NCBI GenBank assembly: GCA_022820835.1
Contig: JAJEET010000159.1
Coordinates: 1-58,164 of the forward strand
Reading direction: 5' to 3'
DNA length: 58,164 nucleotides
DNA from: Candidatus Poribacteria bacterium
Lineage (GTDB): Bacteria; Poribacteria; WGA-4E; WGA-3G
Numbering within the stretch: the stretch's first letter is position 1; the number at the start of each line of letters is the position of its first letter. Under the pieces are notes generated by a model, which had not been told where the DNA came from, searched no databases, and saw nothing but the letters and a program-made list of their open reading frames with translations. The translations under genes and the position numbers were made by a program. Of the stretch, positions 32,273 to 42,178 are shown one piece after another.

Positions 32273-33706
32273 ATGATGACCCGTCTATATCGTTATAAGA
32301 ACCGTCGAACTTTGCTGCTACTGTGGCTGTTCTCTATACTCGTAGGCACGCTCTGCAACACCGCTTACACAGCAGAACCCAGCAACGCAGCCACACAAGA
32401 AGCCGTAACCGCATCGCGGCGCACAGCCATCGTCACAGCAGTCGCGAAAGCGAGTCCGGCAGTCGTTAACATCAGTGCTGTCCGGACCGTCGAACAACTC
32501 ACATTCTCTGACGAATGGTTCCGGCGGTTCTGGGGTGAAGTTCCGATGATTCGCAGACGTTCGCTACGTGAGGTCGGTTCCGGGGTCATTTTTGATAAAA
32601 AAGGGTATATCCTGACAAACCACCACGTCATCGAAAACGCAGATAACATCACCGTTACGGTCCCTAATGGACGGGAGTTTACAGCACAGGTCGCCGGATA
32701 CGATTATCTCTCAGACCTCGCCGTTTTAAAGGTAGACACAGATACAACGCTTCCAGAGATTCAGTGGGGAGACTCCGAATCTCTCTTAATAGGGGAATGG
32801 GTGGTTGCCATCGGAAATCCGTTCGGCTTATCAATAGGCGACGCACAACCTTCTGTAACAATCGGCATCGTCAGCGCAACACAACGCTCCCGAACCGTCG
32901 AAAATTTTCATCACGAAAACCTGATTCAGACAGATGCCTCTATTAATCCCGGGAACAGCGGCGGCGCATTGGTAAACATCCACGGTGAACTGATCGGTAT
33001 AAACACCGTTATCCATTCAACCAGCGGCGGTTCACAAGGTGTCGGTTTCGCGATTCCTGCAAATAAAGCAAAGAAAGTCGTCGACCAGATTATTGAGTAC
33101 GGCAACGTCGTTCCGCCGGATCTCGCGCTCGAAGTCCAAAACATAACCGAAGAATTGGCAGAAAAATTGTCAACACCAATGAATACAGGAGTCTTGGTAT
33201 CAGAAATAGAGAAACGGAGTCCGATCGCCAATGCCGGCATCCGGCGCGGAGATGTCATTATCAGCATCTCAGGGCACCGCGTAAAAAGTGAAGCAGATTT
33301 TTACGCACTCACACGTCTCCTACCGATCAATCAACGAATAAAATGTGAATTCAGCCGTCGTGGGAAAAATAGACATACCGAATTTAAAATAAAAACTCGG
33401 CAATGGAGTTATACACCCCCAGGATGGGGTATCACACTTTCACAACCCGACAAGAATATGGCACGTAAGTACCAAATGCCGGGTGTTATCATCACACACG
33501 TCGATAGAGACAGCAGATTGAAATCCGGGCTTAAACGGGGGGATCTCATCTATCAAATAGATGATACGAGTATCTATTCACTCGAAATTTTTAAACTCGT
33601 TGATGAAAACATACGTTCTCAATATAGGGCACGCCTCTATTTTGAACGAGAGGGTGTCCGTGATGTAATTGAGATCTTTTTTAATAGAAACAATCGTCGG
33701 AGATAA
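32273..33706 (+). CDS. degP: HtrA/DegP-family periplasmic serine protease
   Basis: The product has 477 residues. A signal-anchor (LLLLWLFSILVGTL, about 14-27) is followed by a trypsin-like domain. The catalytic triad is His118 (YILTNHHVIE), Asp148 (DYLSDLAVLKVD) and Ser229 (INPGNSGGALVN). Two PDZ domains follow (about 270-365 and 385-470), the plan of Do-type proteases. The loop between signal and protease contains EWFRRFWGEVP, the LA-loop-like region typical of the family. It would degrade or refold damaged envelope proteins. It starts 33 bases after the peptidase gene. Confidence 0.9.
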   Translation: MMTRLYRYKNRRTLLLLWLFSILVGTLCNTAYTAEPSNAATQEAVTASRRTAIVTAVAKASPAVVNISAVRTVEQLTFSDEWFRRFWGEVPMIRRRSLREVGSGVIFDKKGYILTNHHVIENADNITVTVPNGREFTAQVAGYDYLSDLAVLKVDTDTTLPEIQWGDSESLLIGEWVVAIGNPFGLSIGDAQPSVTIGIVSATQRSRTVENFHHENLIQTDASINPGNSGGALVNIHGELIGINTVIHSTSGGSQGVGFAIPANKAKKVVDQIIEYGNVVPPDLALEVQNITEELAEKLSTPMNTGVLVSEIEKRSPIANAGIRRGDVIISISGHRVKSEADFYALTRLLPINQRIKCEFSRRGKNRHTEFKIKTRQWSYTPPGWGITLSQPDKNMARKYQMPGVIITHVDRDSRLKSGLKRGDLIYQIDDTSIYSLEIFKLVDENIRSQYRARLYFEREGVRDVIEIFFNRNNRRR

Positions 33707-33717
33707 GTGTTCTTATA

Positions 33718-33937
33718 GTCGTCAGTTAACAGTCAACAGTTAACAGTTAAGGAAGAGGTTCTGATGCAGCAATCTACTAATTCTCGGATCCCTCCACATT
33801 GGAGTTAATGTTAGAGAATCAATCATCAGGGGGAATGATTATCAGTCATCGGTTATGTGTTATCGGTTAAAGAGGCACTTTTTTTAACAAAGAACCGCTT
33901 TTAACTGACAACTGACAACTGACAACTGATAACTATA
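33718..33937. repeat. reiterated AACAGTTAACAGT and ACAACTGACAACTG words
   Basis: Two blocks of short tandem words fill this gap: CGTCAGTTAACAGTCAACAG (33721-33740) with a further TTAACAGTTAA, and ACTGACAACTGACAACTGAC (33905-33924) continuing to AACTGATAACTAT. They flank G+A-rich unique sequence. No gene is seen here. Confidence 0.6.
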
Positions 33938-33942
33938 AACAA

Positions 33943-34659
33943 ATGAAACTGCAACTACCGACACTCATCGCCGTCTGCCTTTCTATTGTGATCATTGGTA
34001 TTATCTACTTTTTTGCCAAAGATGCATCACAATTGGGTATCGCTGTCAATTTAGAAAGTGAAGAGTTCAAACAGATGCGCACACACGCCAAAGATGCCTT
34101 TAACGCCAAAAAATACCAACAAGCAATCGAACTTTACAGCCAAGCGATAAAAATGCGTCCCGAAAACGCCGAAGTCTTTAACGACCTTGGAGCCGTCTAT
34201 TATCAACAAGGACTCGAATTCGCCGGACCCAACTGGCCTTCATGGGAAAAAGAATTGAGCACCGAATCAGCAGATGATGCAATCGCAGAACTCAGAAATG
34301 CTATTGATAAAACCAACTCCGGCTCCATTGTACTCAAAACACGCTATGAAGCAATCGCTGATGCCATTGAACTTGAAGCGAAACAGCTCGGCGGCGAGGT
34401 ATACAGACAACGCTGGGAAAACGAAATCACTCTTAACATTCTCATCGGAGAAACAAAAGTGTATCTGTTGCGCGCACGAGACCATTACACACGGGCATTA
34501 GACCTGAAGTCAACACATAGCGTCGCATATCGCAATCTCGGATCGTTTTATATGAAAGTCGGCAAAACCGATAGAGCGATCGACTTCTACCAAGAAGCAT
34601 ATAGACTGGATCCCCGTGATTCTGAATTGCAAGAATATCTGAACCAATTCAGAAAATAA
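33943..34659 (+). CDS. membrane-anchored TPR protein
   Basis: The product has 238 residues. An N-terminal membrane helix (LIAVCLSIVIIGIIYFFA, about 6-23) is followed by TPR units at about 45-80 (AFNAKKYQQAIELYSQAIKM) and at the C-terminus (AYRNLGSFYMKVGKTDRAID). The middle region (EAIADAIELEAKQLGGEVYR) is helical without a clear repeat. It is probably a periplasmic scaffold anchored in the inner membrane. The large cyclase gene follows within 102 bases. Confidence 0.75.
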   Translation: MKLQLPTLIAVCLSIVIIGIIYFFAKDASQLGIAVNLESEEFKQMRTHAKDAFNAKKYQQAIELYSQAIKMRPENAEVFNDLGAVYYQQGLEFAGPNWPSWEKELSTESADDAIAELRNAIDKTNSGSIVLKTRYEAIADAIELEAKQLGGEVYRQRWENEITLNILIGETKVYLLRARDHYTRALDLKSTHSVAYRNLGSFYMKVGKTDRAIDFYQEAYRLDPRDSELQEYLNQFRK

Positions 34660-34760
34660 ACTGGAATAGAAGAAGGGAAGGACGGGTGCCCTATCTTCTT
34701 ATATTTCTCTCTTCCAACCAAGCCCTATTTTCTGGACACAACATGGAGGAGGAACCGCGT

Positions 34761-37700
34761 ATGCAGCACAAACTCTGCGCAAATTGTGGGTTTTTGAATC
34801 CATCGTTCAAATTTTGCGGTGAATGCGGCACACCGCTCGACGCTATTTCGCGCCCGCCCCCCATATCGCCCCGCATGCGGGGGGACATGGGGGGAGCGGA
34901 CACAACCGCTATCGAACAGACACTGCCACACGGCGCGGAACGCCGACAACTCACTATCCTTTTCTGCGATATTGTCGACTCCACAGCATTTGCTGAAAAA
35001 CTTGATCCCGAAGAACTCCGAAACCTATTAGAGATATATCGGGCATGTATCATGGAGGTCGTCCTAGCACAAAACGGGCACATCGCACGCTACTTCGGAG
35101 ACGGTATACTCGTCTATTTCGGTTACCCAACCGCACATGAAGACACAGCACATCGAGCTGTGAGGGCTGCACTCGGCACCGTCGCCGCTATTAAAACACT
35201 AAACCCGTACCTTCATACAACCTTCGGTGTAGAGATCAACGTCCGCATTAGTATTGATACAGGACGTGTCGTCGTCTGGCATATCTCAGCACAGGAATCA
35301 CCAGAAGCAATCGACATCGTCGGTAAAACTCCGAACCTCGCCGCAAGGATGCAAAAAATGGCATCACCGAACACCATCGTGATTGGGGATACAACACACC
35401 AATTGGTTGACGGCTTTTTTGAATGCGATGCGCTCGGGGCATCCGAACTACGCGGTATTTCGCAACCCGTCAACATCTATCAAGTGTCCGGTGAATTCCC
35501 CGCCCAAAGCCGACTCGATATCGCCAGTGAGAGCGGACTCACACCCCTGATCGGACGTAAACATGAGGTCGAACACCTTAAACAGAGTTGGACACAGGCA
35601 CTCGCAGCGAATGGACAAGCACTCCTTATTGAAGGCGAAGCCGGTATCGGAAAATCAAGATGTGTACAAGTCATTCAGGAATACGTTGCGAACCATCCGG
35701 AGGCTGTCACTTTAGAAGGTAGATGCTCGCAATACTACCAGAACAGTCCGCTGTATCCTATCCTCTCGCTGTTCCAAGAACACGTCGTACAGTTTACAAA
35801 TACCGATACCGCACAAGCAAGACTCGAAAAACTCGAAAATTTGCTCCAAGACTATAGCGTGCCAACTGTCGAACAAGACGCAAACGCACAAGCACATATA
35901 CCAGAAACTTTGCCCCTACTTGCCGAATTATTGGAGATACCTTTTGAAATACAACGCCAAACGGAAACCGGTATCGGTATCCATCCGTATAGCAGACCCG
36001 TTGAACAGGACACATACCCTTCAGGATGGAGGCGTAGACAGCGACGACAACAGACCCTCGAAGTACTCGTCCAAGTACTGCTGAAGATGTCAGAGCAGAA
36101 ACCGATACTCTTCATCGTAGAGGACCTTCACTGGATTGATCCATCAAGTATCGAATTCCTGACACTTCTAATCGCACGGATCGAAAACGCTCGAATCTTC
36201 GTGGTCTTGTCCTGCCGTTCAGACACACACCATTTTCGGAACAACACACAAGCCAATAAGGAACCGGACACACAAAATGTCGCAGATGACCAACTCGTAA
36301 ACAATGCCATAGATAGAGAAACGCTGAAAAAGTTACTGCAACCGGTATGGGGAAATACATTACCGCTGGAACCACTCACGCCACCGCAAGTCGAGACAAT
36401 GATCCAACACGTTGCAGGTAATACGCGACTCCCGTCAGCCTTATTGACAAAAATCGTCGAAATGACAGAAGGGGTCCCACTGTTCGTTGAAGAACTCACA
36501 CAGATGATGCTCGAAGGCGACACCTTGACACTGGCTTCGGAGGTAACCAACGCAAGCAGCTCAGCACCACAAACAGTAACTGTCCCTGTAACACTACAAG
36601 ACCTACTCACAGCACGATTAGACGAACTCGGTCCCGTCAAAGAGATCGTCCAACTCGGCGCAACACTCGGAAGAGAATGGACAACCGAACTACTCCACAA
36701 GATCGCCTCCGGTGTTGAACTCGGAAATGATACCTTTATCGATTTCGCAGCTCTGAAAGGTGAGCTCAATAAATTAGTAAATGCCTACATTCTCAATCGA
36801 GACAAGATCGCCGATAACCAGTTCCGCTATACCTTTAGGCATCCACTGCTACGGGAGACGGCATATCAAGCACTCCTAAAAAGCAAGCGACAGCAGTATC
36901 ATCAACAGATCGCAGAGGTCCTACAACACGAAGACGGCTTCCAACCAGAACTCGTCGCTTATCACTATACCGAAGCCGGACTCTCCGAAGAAGCGATCGA
37001 CTATTGGCATCGAGCCGCACACCGCGCATTAGAACGCTCCGCAAACGTTGAGGGTGTCCGACATATTATGCAAGGACTCGCAGCACTCGAAACACTTTCA
37101 AAGAGCGTCAACACGCCAGAGGAACAGGAAGCCGTCAAACAGCGTGAACTCGAACTGCAAACAACTCTCGGCACTGCACTCATCGCGACCAAGGGGTACG
37201 CCTCACCAGAGGTAGAAGTCGCCTACACACGCGCACGGGAACTCCTCGAAGCACTCGAAAAAACGGAGGCGACCGTTTTAAAAGATGAACCCGATACCGC
37301 GCTCGATGAGATAAAAGACCTCCGATTCCCAGTGCTCTTCGGGTTGTGGCTCTCTCATCTCGTCCGCGGACGACTCCTCTCCGCCCGTGAACTCGGCGAA
37401 GCCTGTGTCGCTATTGCCAAGCAAACAGAAAACCAAGCGTTTGAAGTCGAGGCATCTCGCGCCCTTGGCGCAACACTGTACTATTTGAGCGAATTCAACA
37501 GCGCATTGGCACACTTAGAGGCAGGCATTAAACGCTATCAACCGCAGCAACATCCAGTCCCAGCGTTTCTCCACTATGTAGCAGAACCCGGAATGACGCT
37601 CCTCGCCTATTCCGCACCCGTACTGTGGTGCCTCGGCTACCCAGTCCAAGCGGAAGAACGGCTTAACAAAGCCATCGCCATTGGAAAAGATTCAAACCAC

Positions 37701-38408
37701 CCATTTAGTGAAGCGGTATCGCTCCACTTTAAAACCGTGCTTCATCAGTACCAAGGTGAACCGGAGAAAGTAAACACCTCAGCAACACAGATGCTACAGA
37801 TATGCCAAGCGCATGGGTTCTCTGCCTGGGAAGCCGCAGCAACAGTGCTGAAGGGGTGGGCACTCGCAGCGCGGAACTGTCCAGAAGAAGGCATTGCAAT
37901 GATCCGTGAAGGTATCAACGCTTGGAAAGAGACAAGGGGCGAACTACTGATGCCTCTTTTTCTCGCACTGCTTGCACAAGCACACCAACGCGCCGGTGAA
38001 TATAGTTTGGCACTACAGACGCTTGATGCCGCATTGCAGGTTATCATACGCACAGGGGAACGCACCTACACCGCAGAACTCTCCCGGCTGAAGGGCGAAC
38101 TCTGTCTTATCCTCGCTGAGAAGGCTAAGGTCGTTAACAGTGAGGAGACGCAACCAACTGCTGCACAAGCGGAATCCTATTTTCAAGAAGCACTCACGAT
38201 AGCACGACAACAGAACGCAAAATCGTGGGAACTCCGAGCCGCACGCAGCCTCAGCGAACTATGGCACTCACAGAACCGAAGTAAAGACGCTTATGACCTA
38301 CTAAAACCGATACACACATGGTTCTCAGAAGGGACGGATACAAAAGACTATATCCGCGCAAAAAAACTCTTGAAAGATTTAGAAAGTTTCGCACCAATTT
38401 CGGAATAA
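34761..38408 (+). CDS. zinc ribbon-adenylate/guanylate cyclase-AAA ATPase-TPR protein
   Basis: The product has 1215 residues. A zinc ribbon (C6, C9, C19, C22) leads. A class III nucleotide cyclase domain follows at about 60-235, with metal aspartates in LTILFCDIVDST (D70) and RYFGDGILVYFG (D114). An AAA/NB-ARC-like ATPase starts near 275: Walker A ALLIEGEAGIGKSR, and FIVEDLHWIDPSSIEFL as Walker B. The last 550 residues are TPR-like helices. This is the multidomain cyclase/ATPase architecture found in actinobacteria and other soil or marine bacteria. The ATG at 34761 is chosen over a GTG at 34686 because GGAGGAGGA lies at 34745-34753. Residues 33-45 (PPISPRMRGDMGG) are encoded by a palindromic DNA repeat. 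Confidence 0.85.
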   Translation: MQHKLCANCGFLNPSFKFCGECGTPLDAISRPPPISPRMRGDMGGADTTAIEQTLPHGAERRQLTILFCDIVDSTAFAEKLDPEELRNLLEIYRACIMEVVLAQNGHIARYFGDGILVYFGYPTAHEDTAHRAVRAALGTVAAIKTLNPYLHTTFGVEINVRISIDTGRVVVWHISAQESPEAIDIVGKTPNLAARMQKMASPNTIVIGDTTHQLVDGFFECDALGASELRGISQPVNIYQVSGEFPAQSRLDIASESGLTPLIGRKHEVEHLKQSWTQALAANGQALLIEGEAGIGKSRCVQVIQEYVANHPEAVTLEGRCSQYYQNSPLYPILSLFQEHVVQFTNTDTAQARLEKLENLLQDYSVPTVEQDANAQAHIPETLPLLAELLEIPFEIQRQTETGIGIHPYSRPVEQDTYPSGWRRRQRRQQTLEVLVQVLLKMSEQKPILFIVEDLHWIDPSSIEFLTLLIARIENARIFVVLSCRSDTHHFRNNTQANKEPDTQNVADDQLVNNAIDRETLKKLLQPVWGNTLPLEPLTPPQVETMIQHVAGNTRLPSALLTKIVEMTEGVPLFVEELTQMMLEGDTLTLASEVTNASSSAPQTVTVPVTLQDLLTARLDELGPVKEIVQLGATLGREWTTELLHKIASGVELGNDTFIDFAALKGELNKLVNAYILNRDKIADNQFRYTFRHPLLRETAYQALLKSKRQQYHQQIAEVLQHEDGFQPELVAYHYTEAGLSEEAIDYWHRAAHRALERSANVEGVRHIMQGLAALETLSKSVNTPEEQEAVKQRELELQTTLGTALIATKGYASPEVEVAYTRARELLEALEKTEATVLKDEPDTALDEIKDLRFPVLFGLWLSHLVRGRLLSARELGEACVAIAKQTENQAFEVEASRALGATLYYLSEFNSALAHLEAGIKRYQPQQHPVPAFLHYVAEPGMTLLAYSAPVLWCLGYPVQAEERLNKAIAIGKDSNHPFSEAVSLHFKTVLHQYQGEPEKVNTSATQMLQICQAHGFSAWEAAATVLKGWALAARNCPEEGIAMIREGINAWKETRGELLMPLFLALLAQAHQRAGEYSLALQTLDAALQVIIRTGERTYTAELSRLKGELCLILAEKAKVVNSEETQPTAAQAESYFQEALTIARQQNAKSWELRAARSLSELWHSQNRSKDAYDLLKPIHTWFSEGTDTKDYIRAKKLLKDLESFAPISE
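34857..34894. repeat. 38-bp palindromic repeat inside the cyclase gene
   Basis: A near-perfect palindrome (17 of 19 pairs) centred on CCCCGCATGCGGGG at 34869-34882, with CCCCCCAT and ATGGGGGG at the ends. It keeps the reading frame and codes for a linker between the zinc ribbon and the cyclase domain. Confidence 0.8.
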
Positions 38409-38503
38409 AATGGCTAATAACTATCGGCTATTGGCTGTCAGCTATAAGAGGTTTTTGATTAAATTAACCTCTCTTTGCTGACGGCTGACGGCTGATGGCT
38501 TAA
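38409..38503. repeat. reiterated GCTATTGGCTGTCAGC / GCTGACGGCTGAC words
   Basis: The gap carries GGCTAATAACTATCGGCTAT, then AGAGGTT-N12-AACCTCT (a possible terminator stem, 38450-38475), then GCTGACGGCTGACGGCTGAT. It belongs to the same word family as 128-234 and 44735-44762. Confidence 0.6.
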
Positions 38504-38513
38504 AAGGAAAAAT

Positions 38514-39374
38514 ATGAGACTCGGCATCGTTGGACTCTGCGGGGACTTCCGCACACTGACATCAGAACAGATCGAAAACATCAAGGCTCTGGACTTTACA
38601 GGTTTAAGCTTCCATTTCTCCAGTGCAGAGATACCATCTGTACCACCAGACGCGTGTGGCCGTTGTGTCGAAATGCTGGAAGCAGCGAAACTTGACCTCG
38701 TGCAATTCGGCATCACTTACAACGAATGCCTCTTTCACCCAGATACCGCTGTCCGAGAAGCCGCCATCGAAAGTGTCCAGCGCGGTATGGCAACCGCAGC
38801 TGCTCTCAACGCACACCATTACCTGTTCCGTCCGGGCAGTCTTAACCCTGACGGTGCTTGGACATCGCATCGGGATAACTATCTCCCAGAATCAATGGAA
38901 CGCCTGATTGAGACACTGAAACCGATCGCAGCACACGCCGAACAACAAGAACTCACGCTCGTTATGGAAACACACGCCGTCTCCATCATGGACTCACCGG
39001 AAACCTGTCGAGAAATCGTCGAGCAGGTCGGTTCCGAACGATTACGCATCGTCATGGATTTCGTCAACCATTTCCAAACACTTCGGCAGGTCTACGATAG
39101 CGAAGACCGTCTTAACCACATCTTCGACGTGATGGGTCCCGTCGCACCCATGGCACATATCAAAGATATTACCGTTCAGAACGGACTCGTCCTCCACCTC
39201 AGTGAAGAGGTGCCCGGTGAAGGTGAATTGGCTCTCGGTGTCGCACTAAAACGTTTCGAGGCACTCTATCCCAACGGTTACGGATTGATAGAACATCTAC
39301 CCGCGGAGAAAATCCCACTCGCAAATACCAACGTCCGACGCATCGCCGCCGAAAATGGAGTCAACATCTATTAG
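38514..39374 (+). CDS. sugar phosphate isomerase/epimerase (xylose isomerase-like TIM barrel)
   Basis: The product has 286 residues. The AP-endonuclease-2/xylose isomerase-like TIM barrel is recognisable by strand-end motifs: LGIVGLCGDFR at the start, FTGLSFHFSSAEIP, LTLVMETHAVSIMDSP (metal-ligand Glu), LRIVMDFVNHFQTL (Asp, His) and MAHIKDITV (His). These are the metal sites of this superfamily. It would isomerise or epimerise a sugar or inositol derivative; the substrate is unknown. AAAGGAAAA precedes the ATG. Confidence 0.8.
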   Translation: MRLGIVGLCGDFRTLTSEQIENIKALDFTGLSFHFSSAEIPSVPPDACGRCVEMLEAAKLDLVQFGITYNECLFHPDTAVREAAIESVQRGMATAAALNAHHYLFRPGSLNPDGAWTSHRDNYLPESMERLIETLKPIAAHAEQQELTLVMETHAVSIMDSPETCREIVEQVGSERLRIVMDFVNHFQTLRQVYDSEDRLNHIFDVMGPVAPMAHIKDITVQNGLVLHLSEEVPGEGELALGVALKRFEALYPNGYGLIEHLPAEKIPLANTNVRRIAAENGVNIY

Positions 39375-39474
39375 AGGAATCGTTACAAGTTTTCAGTTTT
39401 CAGTTAAGAAAAAGACTTGATGCCTCATATCGCCTCTTAACCGAAAACCGTCAACCAGTTTAGGAGATCACGAC

Positions 39475-42042
39475 ATGTTCAAAAACAGACGCATAACACA
39501 ACGCCTTTGGTCGTATACACTGATCGTCATCCTTCTCTCCGTCACGCTTTTACCCATAGTATTAGCGCAAGAAGAAACGGCAGCCGACGCTGTAGCAGAA
39601 GGTGCTAGTGGTATCTGGTCACGGGTCCAACTCTACCTGACTATAATCCTAATTGTCTTCGTTGCCAGCGGTATTTTTTACATCATTGGACTCTTTCGGA
39701 AAGATAAACTCCTAAAGACGCTCCTTAACAAATATGTCGTTTTTCAACTGAAGGACGGCAGACTTTATCGAGGCACAATGCGGCTTGAACTGAACGGCAT
39801 GGAAATTATCTCCGAGGAATCCAGACAACGAGGGCAGGCACCGAGTTATATTTTCACCAACGAAGAACGCGAAAATCAAATCGTTGCATATATTCGCTAC
39901 TACGATGCCATGAACGAGCGCGAACTACAAGAACGCGCCTGGGAACTCGAACGCGTCTACCACCCACCCTTCCTCTACAAAATGCAACGGAAAATCCGAA
40001 ACATGCTCGTCGCTCTCAGTGAGGCATCAAAAAGTGCTATCAGTATGGTCTTTGAAAGCGTAAAGAAAAGCGTAGGTGGACGATTCCAAGAATATAACAA
40101 AATCTACCGAGAGGCACTCAATAGAAATAACGCAGATATTACCGGACTCAACGAACTTGATGACTCTACCAAATACCTCGAAGAGCAGGAAACCTATGAC
40201 CGTCTAATTGAACGTCTCGTCGGCACCCGGATCAAAGTCCGAGTCCGCTGGGGTGACCATAAAGCTGAATATACCGCTATCCTCAAAGACTATAATCATA
40301 AGCATATCGCTTTGATGGACGTGAAAGATGGAGACAACAACGGCTACAGAGACGATTGGGGATATGCAATTGAGTATAAGCACAACTTAGCGGCTCTGAA
40401 TCGACGCGACGAGCGCGGTTTACGCTGTTACGCCGAAGAAGACGACAAAAATAGACATTTTCTCGTCTTTGAAAACAATACACCCTATAATATCCGACTT
40501 GGGCATGTTAAATTTTGGGATGGAGCACCCGAATGGGGGTGGAATGCCGAATTTAAACACTACCACATCCAACCCTTCAGTGTTCAGAAACTCCGAGTCC
40601 AACCGGTTGCCAGACATAAAGTCGGTCCATTCGAGCGCGTTGCCAAACCTGAACAACTCACGATAAGAAACTATAAAAGGTTCAGCATCAACTTTCGCTC
40701 CTTCCGAGATGCCGATATAATTTTTCCACGCTCCTGCTGCACGATTATCGAAAGTGCAGAAAAATATCAACCTGAACTCTTCAGTTTAACCGGCTTGACC
40801 GATGCAATCTTAGACATGAGTGATAAAGAGGACATCGCCATCGCGGATAAGGAAGGTAAACCCATCCACGGTATAAACGTCGTCCACGGATATGTAACCA
40901 ACGTCAACGAAGAACGCATCGATCTGAAGACAATCGATACCAGTTATAGCCGACGATGGGACATTGAAAGTGCCTTCCGTAATTTCGACAACAGATTTCG
41001 ACGCGGATTTCCGCTCCACAAAAGGCTAATACCGACAAATCGTGCCAAGATTACCGCACACGCAGCCATCGTTGAGCAGATACACGACAATGCTGTCCGG
41101 CACGAGGCATTATCGTCGCTTGTATATCCGCAGAGCCGAACGCTAAATACCACAGAACAGCGAAAACGCAGCCGAAAACTCATCCGAAACCGAATCGCAG
41201 GGAGCATAAACGCTGTCGTTAACAGTAAATTCTTGAAACCCGAGACCGGAATCGCCAGAGTCCCAGGTGTCACCCGATCAGAAGTACAAATAGCGATGCC
41301 ACTCAAACTCATGGCACTCACCGGTAATACATCTACAGTCGAGTACCCTGTCCTCGAACGGTTCGAGTACATTCAGGAACATCACATGCTTTATAGCGAA
41401 GTCCAAAACTTACGAACCGATCGACTCCCGAAAACCGATATTTTGTGGATCGGCAACGGTGAAATCTACAAAGCCGGCTATCGACTTAACATCGATGCCG
41501 AACATCGGATCAAAAACTTCGTCAGCCAAGGCGGAGTCGTCATCGTCTCCGGGCAAGATGTCAAGGCAAATGCCAAGCAGCGCCGTGGAACCGGATGGAT
41601 ACCAGAACCGCTCACCGGCATTGAGTGCGACGAAACTTATGAACTATTTCCGACATCACAAGGAAAACGCTCACGGATATTTCAACACCCGAATCCACTA
41701 AACGGAAACCAACACGTCGATCCAAACGCAATGGATCAACCCCTGATCCGACTCGATGATATGTGGCTCGATCCGCTCAGAAAATGGACATCGCTCGCGA
41801 AAACCAACATCGCCGCAGCTGGGCTACCAAAAGAGGAATTCGCAGATGCATCTGCGCTGCTTCTCCTGCCATTCCAGAAGGGGCTATACATCGTCACCAG
41901 CTTAAAAAATGAGACAGAAGGCGATGTGAAAATCAACAATAAAATTATGGAAAACCTGCTACACTTCTCTGTCAAATGGATCGACAAACAACGTTCCCCA
42001 CGCAAACCACAGAGAGGAACGACAAACCAACGATTCGCCTAA
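39475..42042 (+). CDS. large membrane-anchored protein of unknown family
   Basis: The product has 855 residues: a signal-like helix (SYTLIVILLSVTLLPIVLA, 13-31) and a membrane helix (YLTIILIVFVASGIFYIIGL, about 54-73), then a large soluble part. Two segments look like small beta barrels: VFQLKDGRLYRGTMRLELNG (about 89-108), repeated in style by IKVRVRWGDHKAEYTAILKD (about 251-270). The C-terminal 220 residues look like a Rossmann or glutamine-amidotransferase-like fold (TDILWIGNGEIYKAGYRL, FVSQGGVVIVSGQDV). I do not recognise the family. AGGAGA upstream gives the start. Confidence 0.65.
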   Translation: MFKNRRITQRLWSYTLIVILLSVTLLPIVLAQEETAADAVAEGASGIWSRVQLYLTIILIVFVASGIFYIIGLFRKDKLLKTLLNKYVVFQLKDGRLYRGTMRLELNGMEIISEESRQRGQAPSYIFTNEERENQIVAYIRYYDAMNERELQERAWELERVYHPPFLYKMQRKIRNMLVALSEASKSAISMVFESVKKSVGGRFQEYNKIYREALNRNNADITGLNELDDSTKYLEEQETYDRLIERLVGTRIKVRVRWGDHKAEYTAILKDYNHKHIALMDVKDGDNNGYRDDWGYAIEYKHNLAALNRRDERGLRCYAEEDDKNRHFLVFENNTPYNIRLGHVKFWDGAPEWGWNAEFKHYHIQPFSVQKLRVQPVARHKVGPFERVAKPEQLTIRNYKRFSINFRSFRDADIIFPRSCCTIIESAEKYQPELFSLTGLTDAILDMSDKEDIAIADKEGKPIHGINVVHGYVTNVNEERIDLKTIDTSYSRRWDIESAFRNFDNRFRRGFPLHKRLIPTNRAKITAHAAIVEQIHDNAVRHEALSSLVYPQSRTLNTTEQRKRSRKLIRNRIAGSINAVVNSKFLKPETGIARVPGVTRSEVQIAMPLKLMALTGNTSTVEYPVLERFEYIQEHHMLYSEVQNLRTDRLPKTDILWIGNGEIYKAGYRLNIDAEHRIKNFVSQGGVVIVSGQDVKANAKQRRGTGWIPEPLTGIECDETYELFPTSQGKRSRIFQHPNPLNGNQHVDPNAMDQPLIRLDDMWLDPLRKWTSLAKTNIAAAGLPKEEFADASALLLLPFQKGLYIVTSLKNETEGDVKINNKIMENLLHFSVKWIDKQRSPRKPQRGTTNQRFA

Positions 42043-42056
42043 TCCCTCTCACTTCC

Positions 42057-42087
42057 CTGCAGGCGGGGTTACAAACCTCGCCTGCAG
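42057..42087. repeat. GC-rich hairpin at the end of the unknown gene
   Basis: CTGCAGGCG (42057-42065) pairs with CGCCTGCAG (42079-42087), with further inner pairs GGTT/AACC. It is followed by TAGGGATG. It lies 15 bases after the stop at 42042, between convergent genes, so it may also serve as a terminator. Confidence 0.7.
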
Positions 42088-42178
42088 TAGGGATGTTGTC
42101 TATCAAAGTGTAAATATATTTTCAAACGCTACTATAATATCACTAACTTCGGTTTCCTAACCGCACCGAAATCCAAAA

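Noticed and set aside
36128..36769. 213-residue minus-strand frame inside the cyclase gene
   Set aside because: Serine-rich antisense shadow of a well-supported gene.
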